From assembly GCF_003752595.1 (NCBI RefSeq), contig NZ_RKIJ01000012.1:124001-188000 (forward strand): a stretch of DNA of 64,000 nucleotides, written 5' to 3'. The notes under the pieces were generated by a model. It ran no database searches. It was given only the letters and a program-made list of their open reading frames with translations, and was not told the origin of the DNA. Made by a program: the position numbers and the translations under genes. The DNA comes from Cellulomonas sp. PhB143. Lineage in GTDB: Bacteria; Actinomycetota; Actinomycetes; Actinomycetales; Cellulomonadaceae. Every line of letters begins with the position of its first letter. Position 1 is the stretch's first letter. This document shows, in pieces, positions 58,137 to 64,000 of the stretch.

Positions 58137-59240
58137 TCAGCGCAGCCGCTCCCCCCCGACCCATACCCCGCGCACGTCCTGCGTCGCGGTGATGTCGCTC
58201 GTCGGGTCCCCGCCGACCAGCAGGAGGTCGGCGCGCAGGCCCTCGCGCACGGCCCCCCGGTCGGCGAGACCGAAGTGCTCGGCCGGCAGGCTCGTGGCCG
58301 CCCGGAGCGCCTCGACCGGCGTCATGCCGGCGTCGACGAGCAGCACGAGCTCCTGGTGCAGCGTGGAGCCCAGCGGGATCGAGAACGGTACGCCGGGCTG
58401 GTCGACGGAGTCCGTGCCGGCCAGGACCGGTACCCCGGCCTCGTGCATGGCGGCGACGGACGCCCGGGCGTTGTCGTAGCTCACCCCCGGCGCCGGTCGC
58501 ATCGACGTCAGGGTCTTCGAGACGCTGAGCGTCGGGATCGCGATCCGGGCGCCCTCGACCATGCGCGCGGCGACGTCGGCGTCCACGGCCGCCTCGGTGG
58601 GCACGTGCGTGAGGACGTCCACGCCAGCGTCGAGCGACATCGTGAACGCCCCGAGGTGGCTGGCGTGCGCCACGACCCGTCGGCCCGCCGCGTGCGCGGC
58701 CTGGACCACGGCGGCGACGACCTCCGGCTCCGGGCCGCCCTGGCCCGGGTCCTCGGTGACGACCTTGATCCAGTCCGAGCCCTCCCCGACGCGACGGGCG
58801 ACGCCTGCCGGGACGTCGGCCGGGTCGGTGACGACCGCGCCGTCGGGCATCCCGAAGTGGGAGTGCGGCCCGGCCGGCCCGATGAACGGCAAACCCGCGC
58901 TGATCATGCCCGCCGTGTGCTGCTCGGCGCGCATCGCCGCGGTGAGCTCCGCCGGCCAGGAGGCCATGTCGAACCCGGTGGTCACGCCGTGCTGCACGAG
59001 CGCGTCGAGGTCCTTGCGGCCGTTGACGTGCAGGTGCGCGTCGATCAGGCCCGGCAGGAGGGTGCCCCCCTCGCCGGCGACCTTCTCCGCGTCCTCGGGG
59101 ACGGCGCCGTCGGGCAGGTCTGCGGGCGAGCCGCCCGGCGTCACGGCCGCGATCACGCCGTCGCGCACGAGGACGGTGGCCGGCTCGGTGAGCCCGTCGC
59201 CGTCGAAGACGCGGACGTCGGTGAAGAGCGTGGTGGTCAT
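58137..59240 (-). CDS. amidohydrolase family protein (imidazolonepropionase-like)
   Basis: The 367-residue metal-dependent amidohydrolase has the HxH metal motif in GLIDAHLHVNG (His69, His71). Candidate metal Lys is in WIKVVTED, further His in VVAHASHLGA and VLTHVPTEAA, and catalytic Asp in VLAGTDSVDQPG. The C-terminal beta sandwich ends with GLRADLLLVGGDPT. Homologues hydrolyse cyclic amides, hydantoin-type rings or prolidase substrates. Its ATG overlaps the stop of the 56-residue gene upstream (ATGA), so it is the last of three coupled genes. Confidence 0.9.
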   Translation of the reverse strand: MTTTLFTDVRVFDGDGLTEPATVLVRDGVIAAVTPGGSPADLPDGAVPEDAEKVAGEGGTLLPGLIDAHLHVNGRKDLDALVQHGVTTGFDMASWPAELTAAMRAEQHTAGMISAGLPFIGPAGPHSHFGMPDGAVVTDPADVPAGVARRVGEGSDWIKVVTEDPGQGGPEPEVVAAVVQAAHAAGRRVVAHASHLGAFTMSLDAGVDVLTHVPTEAAVDADVAARMVEGARIAIPTLSVSKTLTSMRPAPGVSYDNARASVAAMHEAGVPVLAGTDSVDQPGVPFSIPLGSTLHQELVLLVDAGMTPVEALRAATSLPAEHFGLADRGAVREGLRADLLLVGGDPTSDITATQDVRGVWVGGERLR

Positions 59241-59407
59241 CGGGTGCTCCCTTCGTCGAGCCACTCCAGCGTGCGCGCGGAGTAGGCGTCGCGCTCCTCG
59301 GGACGGTCGTCGCCGAGCATGTCGGTGCTCACCGGGTAGCCCCGGCGGTCGAGGTGCCACGCCGTGATCTCGTCCATCGCGCCGGCCTGGCGCACGGCCG
59401 CGGTCAT
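59237..59407 (-). CDS. small hypothetical protein (56 aa) between two amidohydrolases
   Basis: The 56-residue product reads MTAAVRQAGAMDEITAWHL, then DRRGYPVSTDMLGDD, RPEERDAYSARTLEWLDEGST and a final Arg. Both ends overlap the neighbouring amidohydrolase genes by ATGA, strong evidence that it is translated. It is acidic at the C-terminus and contains no membrane helix. I recognise no family. It could be a subunit or activator of one of the two flanking enzymes. Confidence 0.65.
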   Translation of the reverse strand: MTAAVRQAGAMDEITAWHLDRRGYPVSTDMLGDDRPEERDAYSARTLEWLDEGSTR

Positions 59408-60354
59408 CGACCCAGCAGGCGCGTCGCGTTGCGCCCGGTCAGGTCGCGCCAGGTGTCGCCGTCCGACGGCGGCTCGGCCGCGTCGATCGAGCGCACCTGG
59501 GCGAGCGTCGCCTCGAGCGGGGTCCAGCAGTAGTCGCTGCCGTACACGAGGCGGTCGGTGCCGAACGCGGCCTCGAACGCGGGGACCGCGCGGGGGAACG
59601 GCGCACCGGCGATGTCGTACCAGATCCCGCCGAGCTGCTCGCGCACCGACGGGTCGTCGACGAAGTCCGGCAGAAGGATGGGTCGGAACGTGTCCATCCG
59701 GTCGACGAGCAAAGGCAGGACGCCGGCGGTGTGCGTCAGCACCCACCGGATGTTCGGGTAGCGCAGCAGGACCCGCGCGAACACGAGGTCGCTCGCGGCC
59801 CGGGCGGTGTCGAAGAGGAACTCCATGAGCGGGCGGGGCCGGCCGAGCGAGACGTCCTCGACCCCGGGGTGCGAGGTGGGGTGCACGAAGACGAGCGCGC
59901 CGCGGCGGTCGAGCTCTTCCCACAGCGGCTCGTTCGCCGGGTCCCCCAGATAGGAGCCGTGCGCGTTCGTCTCGATCGCGACGCCGTCGGAGCCGAGGAC
60001 GTCGAGCGCGTGCACGGCCTCGGCCAGCGCACCGTCGACGTCGGGCAGCGGCAGGGAGGCGAAGTGGCCGAACCGGTCGGGGCGCTCGCGGCGCAGGCCG
60101 GCACCGAACTCGTTGACCTCGCGCGCGAGGTCCCGCGCGGCGGCGTCGTCACCGAGGTGCACCCCGGGGGACGAGATCGACAGGTAGGCCTTGGCGATGC
60201 CGCCCCGCTCCATGAGCTCGAGCTGCTCCTCGAGCGACCACGTCGCCCACGCCGGCATGCCGTCGGGGTGCTCGATCCCGGCGGCGCGGGCCGCCGCGAC
60301 GTAGCGGTCGGTGACGAAGTGGGCGTGGACGTCGATCAACCCGGTGGGTATCAT
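59404..60354 (-). CDS. amidohydrolase 2 (ACMSD-like) family protein
   Basis: The 316-residue protein is of the amidohydrolase-related/ACMSD group. GLIDVHAHFVTDRYV carries the HxH metals (His10, His12). ALVFVHPTSHPGVEDV supplies another metal His, VLTHTAGVLPLLVDRMD the catalytic His, and RLVYGSDYCWTPLEAT the metal Asp. These enzymes decarboxylate or hydrolyse aromatic or lactone substrates. AAGGAACG precedes ATG 60354. It is the first gene of the amidohydrolase operon, which may form a short catabolic pathway. Confidence 0.92.
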   Translation of the reverse strand: MIPTGLIDVHAHFVTDRYVAAARAAGIEHPDGMPAWATWSLEEQLELMERGGIAKAYLSISSPGVHLGDDAAARDLAREVNEFGAGLRRERPDRFGHFASLPLPDVDGALAEAVHALDVLGSDGVAIETNAHGSYLGDPANEPLWEELDRRGALVFVHPTSHPGVEDVSLGRPRPLMEFLFDTARAASDLVFARVLLRYPNIRWVLTHTAGVLPLLVDRMDTFRPILLPDFVDDPSVREQLGGIWYDIAGAPFPRAVPAFEAAFGTDRLVYGSDYCWTPLEATLAQVRSIDAAEPPSDGDTWRDLTGRNATRLLGR

Positions 60355-60537
60355 CGTTCCTTCTTTCCTGGTCAGTCTCTCCAGGCTAGGAAGAACTGCC
60401 GCCGAGCGGCACCGCGTGTGCCGATCAGTGGAACACGGGTTCGAGGCACCGCCGACGGAAGGCGGCGCGCGGAATACCGTTCCACCGGATGCGTTCCCCC
60501 CGCGAGAGGCTTCATCACCCGCGACAGGAGAACCACC

Positions 60538-60948
60538 GTGCCGGACTTCAACCAGCAGATCATCGACGAGTTCCGGGCGAACGGGGGCAGCGTCGAGACA
60601 GCCGGGTTCGGCCGCGGTCTCGTGCTCGTGCACCACCGCGGCGCGCGCAGCGGCACGGAGCGCGTCAACCCGCTCGCCGCCGTCCGCACCTCGCCGGACA
60701 CCTGGCTGCTCGCGGCGTCGGCAGCCGGGAGCGACAAGAACCCGGACTGGTACCACAACCTCCTCGCGCACCCGGAGACGGTCATCGAGACGCCCGAGGA
60801 CGGCGCGGTGGACGTGCACGTGACCGAGCTCGAGGGCGACGCCCGCGACGCGGGCTGGGCGCGGTTCACCGCCATGTCCGAGGGGTTCAAGGGCTACGAG
60901 GCCAAGACCTCGCGCGTCATCCCGGTGCTCGAGCTCACGCGGCGCTGA
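60538..60948 (+). CDS. deazaflavin-dependent nitroreductase family protein (DDN/F420)
   Basis: The 136-residue protein has the DDN split-barrel pattern. FNQQIIDEFRANGGSVETAGFGRGLVLVHHRGARSGTERVNPLA is followed by WLLAASAAGSDKNPDWYHNLLAHPETVIE. RFTAMSEGFKGYEAKTSRVIPVLEL ends the domain. Members use F420 or related deazaflavins and reduce quinones or nitroimidazoles. GTG 60538 follows ACAGGAGAACC. It is divergent from the amidohydrolase operon. Confidence 0.9.
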   Translation: MPDFNQQIIDEFRANGGSVETAGFGRGLVLVHHRGARSGTERVNPLAAVRTSPDTWLLAASAAGSDKNPDWYHNLLAHPETVIETPEDGAVDVHVTELEGDARDAGWARFTAMSEGFKGYEAKTSRVIPVLELTRR

Positions 60949-60955
60949 CCCGGCG

Positions 60956-61714
60956 TCAGCGCAGCCGGCGCAGGAACTCCCGGGTCCGCTCGCGCTGCGG
61001 GTCGTCGAGCACCTGCTGCGGCGTGCCGCGCTCGTGGATGCGGCCGTCGTGCAGGAAGACCACCTCGTCGGCCACGTCGCGCGCGAACCCCATCTCGTGG
61101 GTCGCGACGAGCATCGTCGTCCCCTCGGAGCGCAGCGAGAGCAGCAGGTCGAGCACCTCACCGACGAGCGCCGGGTCGAGCGCCGACGTGACCTCGTCCA
61201 GGAGCAGGAGCTCGGGCCGCCCGACGAGCGCCCGCGCGATCGCGGCGCGCTGCTGCTCACCACCGGAGAGCTGGTCCGGGTAGGCGCGCGCCTTGTGCGC
61301 GAGGCCGACCCGCTCGAGCATCTGCCGCGCCTCCGCCTCCGCCTCGGCGCGCGGGCGCCCGTGCGCCACCCGCGGCGCGAGCGTGAGGTTGTCCAGCACC
61401 CGCAGGTGCGGGAACAGGTTGTACTGCTGGAAGACGAGCGCGAGCCGCGCGCGCACGGCGTCGGCGTCGACCCACGGGTCCGCGACGTCCTGCCCGTCGA
61501 GCAGCACCTGGCCGTCGTCGACGTCCTCGAGGAGGTCGACGACGCGCAGCAGCGTCGACTTGCCGGACCCCGACGCCCCGATCAGCACGACGCAGCGGTG
61601 CTCGGCGACGTCGAGGTCGATCCCGTCCAGCACCGCGCGCTGCTCGGCGCCCGTCCCGAAGGTCTTGCGCACCCCGCGCAGGGACAGCAGGGGCGCGCTC
61701 ACCCCGGCGCTCAC
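60956..61714 (-). CDS. polar amino acid ABC transporter ATPase
   Basis: The 252-residue ABC ATPase has Walker A GASGSGKST, Q-loop FQQYNLFPHLRVLDN, signature LSGGEQQR, Walker B LLLLDEVTSALDP and H-loop VATHEMGF. LFPHLRVLDNLTLAP and DEVTSALDPALVGEVLDLL are typical of the GlnQ/HisP polar amino acid branch. GTG 61714 overlaps the permease stop (GTGA); a second GTG at 61702 is also possible. The cargo is inferred from the binding protein. Confidence 0.93.
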   Translation of the reverse strand: MSAGVSAPLLSLRGVRKTFGTGAEQRAVLDGIDLDVAEHRCVVLIGASGSGKSTLLRVVDLLEDVDDGQVLLDGQDVADPWVDADAVRARLALVFQQYNLFPHLRVLDNLTLAPRVAHGRPRAEAEAEARQMLERVGLAHKARAYPDQLSGGEQQRAAIARALVGRPELLLLDEVTSALDPALVGEVLDLLLSLRSEGTTMLVATHEMGFARDVADEVVFLHDGRIHERGTPQQVLDDPQRERTREFLRRLR

Positions 61715-62640
61715 CGCAGCGCTCCCGCACCGGCGACGCCGCTCAGCTGCCCGCGCCAGCCCTGGCGGGCCGACCAGGCGTCCACCAGCCGGGTCAGCGG
61801 CACCGAGATCGCGACGAAGAGCAGGCCGGCGACGACGTAGGGCGTGAAGTTGTAGTCGCCCGTCGTCGCGATCTGCGCCGCGCGGATCGCGTCGACCGCA
61901 CCGAGGATCGAGATCAGCCCCGAGTCCTTCTGCAACGAGACGAGCATCCCGGCCACGGGCGCGGCCACGTGGCGCACCGCCTGCGGGAGGACGACGTGGC
62001 GCACCGCCTGGCCGCGGCTCAGCCCGAGCGAGCGGGCGGCGGCCACCTGCGACGGGTGCACCGACTCGATCCCGGCGCGGAAGATCTCCGCCAGGAACGC
62101 CGTGTACGTCAGGACGATCGCGAGCCCGCCGAGGACCGCCGCGCTGACGGGCAGCCACGGCAGCCGCAGCGCCGGCAGGCCGAACCCCACCAGGAGCAGC
62201 ACGAGCAGCAGCGGCACCCCGCGGAACACGTCCACGTAGGCGACCGCGAGCATCCGCAGGGGGAACAGCGCCGGGATCCGGGAGGTGCGCACCACCGCGA
62301 GCAGGAGCCCGACGACGAGCCCCACGGCGCTCGCCACGACCCACACCCGCAGGTTCAGCCACAGCCCCTGCGCGACCTCGGGCAGCACCTCGACCGCGCG
62401 CCCCGGGGAGAAGAACGCCTCGCGCGCCCGCTCCCAGCCCGGGGCGGTGGTCACGACGTAGACCACCGCGGCGAGGACGACGACGGTCGCCACCCCCGCG
62501 ACGAGCAGCGCCCGGCGCCGCTGGGCCCGGCGGAACGCCGTGCGGGCGGCGGCGCGCTCCGACGGGACCCACGCGCCGCCCTGCCGACCCGGCGGCGCGC
62601 CGCCCTGCCGACCCGGCGGCGCGCCGCCCTGCTCGCTCAC
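61711..62640 (-). CDS. polar amino acid ABC transporter permease
   Basis: The 309-residue permease has an extra, Gly/Pro/Gln-rich N-terminus (GGAPPGRQGGAPPGRQGGAW) followed by about five helices. The EAA-type loop is in AGIESVHPSQVAAARSLGLSRGQAVRHVVLPQAVRHVAAPVAGMLVSLQKDSGL. AEIFRAGIESV and LVDAWSARQGWR match the HisM/GlnP family. The binding-protein gene lies upstream in the same orientation, 16 bases away. Confidence 0.93.
   Translation of the reverse strand: MSEQGGAPPGRQGGAPPGRQGGAWVPSERAAARTAFRRAQRRRALLVAGVATVVVLAAVVYVVTTAPGWERAREAFFSPGRAVEVLPEVAQGLWLNLRVWVVASAVGLVVGLLLAVVRTSRIPALFPLRMLAVAYVDVFRGVPLLLVLLLVGFGLPALRLPWLPVSAAVLGGLAIVLTYTAFLAEIFRAGIESVHPSQVAAARSLGLSRGQAVRHVVLPQAVRHVAAPVAGMLVSLQKDSGLISILGAVDAIRAAQIATTGDYNFTPYVVAGLLFVAISVPLTRLVDAWSARQGWRGQLSGVAGAGALR
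62581..62628. repeat. 24-bp tandem repeat in the permease N-terminus
   Basis: Two perfect 24-base units (62581-62604 and 62605-62628, starting CTGCCGACCCGGCGG) duplicate eight residues, GGAPPGRQ, in the permease N-terminus. Part of a third copy (GGAW) follows on the coding strand. Confidence 0.85.
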
Positions 62641-62656
62641 CGCCCGGCCCGCCCGT

Positions 62657-63526
62657 TCAGGAGAGCTCGGGGACGTCGTCGGAGTGCAGCCACGTCGTGC
62701 GCAGGTCGTCGAGCGTGCCGTTCTCGTCGAGGGTGTCCACGGCCTGCGAGACGCACGCCGTCAGGTCCGAGTCCTTGTCGAGCACGAGGCCGAGCTGCTC
62801 CGGCTCGCCCACCCGCGGCAGCGTGCCGATCACGGCGGTGCCCGGGAAGTACACGGTCGAGGCGGCGACGCCCTGGTCGACGTCCATCACCATCGCGTCG
62901 ACCGTGCCGGAGCTGAGCGCCGTCATCCCGTCGCCCGCGGCGTTGAACGGCACCACGTCGACGTCGTCCCCCCACGCCGCCTTCGCCGCGTCGAGCGACG
63001 TCTGCGACGCCGTCACCCCGACCTTGGCGCCCTTGAGGTCGGCGAGCGTCGTCGCGTCGGCGTACGTCCCGTCGTCGGCCACGATGACGCCCTGCCGGGT
63101 GGTCAGGTAGGGGCTGGAGAAGTCGACGGCCTTCTTGCGGTCGTCGGTGATGGTGGTCTGGTAGGCCGCGAGGTCGAACGGTTTGATCGCGGGGCTGACG
63201 ATCTGCTCGAACGTCACCGACGTCCACCTCACGTCGTCCTTCGCGTACCCGAGCTCGTCCGCGACCGCGTAGACGAGGGCGGACTCGAAGCCCTTGCCGC
63301 TGCTCGGGTCGCCCACGTACCAGGGCTCGTAGGGGTCGCTCGCGCCGACGGTCAGGGTGCCGCCCGTCAGCGTCGGCAGGTCGCCCGGGGCGCAGCTCGC
63401 GCTCGCGGTGCCCGACGACGTGGCGGCGGCACCCGTGCCGTCGTCCGACGAGCATCCGGCCAGCAGGAGGGCGACGACCGCCGCGGCGGGCACGACGGCG
63501 GTGGACAGGAGACGGGAGGTGCGCAC
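62657..63526 (-). CDS. polar amino acid ABC transporter substrate-binding lipoprotein
   Basis: Lipobox LLLAGC (Cys about residue 25) precedes a family-3 solute-binding domain: TLTVGASDPYEPWYVGDPSSGKGFESALVYAVADELG, FEQIVSPAIKPFDLAAYQTTITDDRKKAVDFSSPYLTTRQGVIV, and ADLKGAKVGVTASQTSLDAAKAA. The cargo is probably a polar amino acid or a related compound. The gene is first of the three-gene transporter operon. Confidence 0.92.
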   Translation of the reverse strand: MRTSRLLSTAVVPAAAVVALLLAGCSSDDGTGAAATSSGTASASCAPGDLPTLTGGTLTVGASDPYEPWYVGDPSSGKGFESALVYAVADELGYAKDDVRWTSVTFEQIVSPAIKPFDLAAYQTTITDDRKKAVDFSSPYLTTRQGVIVADDGTYADATTLADLKGAKVGVTASQTSLDAAKAAWGDDVDVVPFNAAGDGMTALSSGTVDAMVMDVDQGVAASTVYFPGTAVIGTLPRVGEPEQLGLVLDKDSDLTACVSQAVDTLDENGTLDDLRTTWLHSDDVPELS

Positions 63527-63624
63527 GGCGGGGCCTTCCGGGGACGGAGCGGGACGACGCCGAGCCTAGCCGTGCGGGCGGCTGCTCGAACGCCCCGGCC
63601 CCTCGGCCGGCGTCGCGCAAGGTC

Positions 63625-64000
63625 TCACGCGAGGGGCAGGACCAGGCACGTCTCGTTCGCCGCCGGGTCGCCGCCGGGGACCGGCTGGGTCAGGTAGATC
63701 TCGGTGAGGTCCCCGCGCCGCGTCTCGGAGCGCGCGGCCGCCCAGCCGATCACGGTCTCCCAGGCGGCACCGAGGCCCTCGTACGGCCCGACGTACGTGG
63801 CCATCGCGGCGCGCCCGCCCGCGATCTCGATGACCTCCACGCCGTCGGCGAGGGGGCCCGGGGCCAGGCCCGACACGGGAAAGCCTCCCGCGAGCTCGAC
63901 GGTCTCGGCGGGCATGCGGGCGTGCCAGGACAGCGCAGGGCCGGCGATCTGCCCGTCGCTGCTGCCGACCGCCGCGGCCACGGCCCCGAACGCGGAGTCG
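63625..64000 (-). CDS. GyrI-like/effector-binding protein, 5' end beyond window
   Basis: The open frame continues beyond base 64000 on the minus strand. Within the window it encodes DSAFGAVAAAVGSSDGQIAGPALSWHARMPAETVELAGGFPVSG, AAMATYVGPYEGLGAAWETVIGWAAAR and LTEIYLTQPVPGGDPAANETCLVLPLA. This matches the GyrI-like small-molecule-binding (SOUL/Rob effector) domain. The GTG at 63981 may be an internal codon, since the N-terminal beta strand of the domain would lie upstream. Confidence 0.8.
   Translation of the reverse strand, partial: DSAFGAVAAAVGSSDGQIAGPALSWHARMPAETVELAGGFPVSGLAPGPLADGVEVIEIAGGRAAMATYVGPYEGLGAAWETVIGWAAARSETRRGDLTEIYLTQPVPGGDPAANETCLVLPLA

Noticed and set aside
58137-60354. 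Known histidine-degradation hut operon
   Set aside because: No hutH, hutU or hutG is present and the second enzyme is of the ACMSD group, so the named pathway is not supported.

Overview
The window is a very GC-rich chromosomal segment from an actinobacterium. Evidence includes GTG/ATG starts, pervasive 4-bp GTGA/ATGA stop-start overlaps, a WhiB protein, three DinB/DUF664 (mycothiol-type) proteins, an F420/deazaflavin-type nitroreductase and a surface protein with an LAATG sorting motif. The gene mix (GH3, GH43, sulfatases, many small enzymes) fits Micrococcales such as the Promicromonosporaceae or Cellulomonadaceae; that placement is inference. I see no rRNA, tRNA, CRISPR array, transposase, phage module or replication origin. 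This looks like ordinary chromosome with accessory metabolic islands.

Layout. 0-6.5 kb: DUF5701 protein (cut by the window edge), a frameshifted haloacid dehalogenase, small hypothetical genes, an alpha/beta hydrolase, a G/C homopolymer hairpin with tandem repeats, WhiB, dienelactone hydrolase, AI-2E exporter, YitT-like protein, YCII protein. 6.5-14.3 kb: a NYN/LOTUS protein and three paralogous membrane-anchored PQQ-type beta-propellers interleaved with DinB proteins. 14.4-19 kb: GH3 beta-glucosidase with LacI-type operator candidates, then a copper-type cluster (Met/His-rich membrane protein, YcnI, CopC). 19-24 kb: DUF1295 protein, methyltransferase, DinB, formylglycine-generating enzyme (FGE), LysE exporter, PdxH. 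24-27 kb: Lrp regulator divergent from ornithine cyclodeaminase plus ctlX. 26-31.7 kb: two TetR-controlled oxidoreductase loci around a sortase-anchored protein. 31.8-36.5 kb: sodium/solute symporter with a small membrane partner and a structured leader, then YhgE/Pip with a degenerate ABC-ATPase-like partner.

36.5-47.5 kb is the most coherent system. A ROK-family regulator heads a tightly overlapping minus-strand operon: ROK, ABC permease, ABC ATPase, ABC binding lipoprotein, sulfatase, sulfatase. Both sulfatases carry the cysteine motif that needs FGE, whose gene lies 14 kb away. A GH43 glycosidase further upstream has a perfect TTCCGTCA-N6-TGACGGAA dyad, and an imperfect copy of it lies just upstream of the ROK gene. 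I infer one regulon for a sulfated, possibly pentose-containing carbohydrate or sulfate ester.

47.4-64 kb: aldo/keto reductase, HAD phosphatase, a solitary lower-GC AAA+ ATPase with a winged-helix tail, hexapeptide protein, class C serine hydrolase, ArfB, acetyltransferase, DUF1269, MFS sugar porter, M28 peptidase, a three-gene amidohydrolase operon containing a 56-residue protein, deazaflavin-type nitroreductase, a polar amino acid ABC transporter, and a GyrI-like protein cut by the window end.
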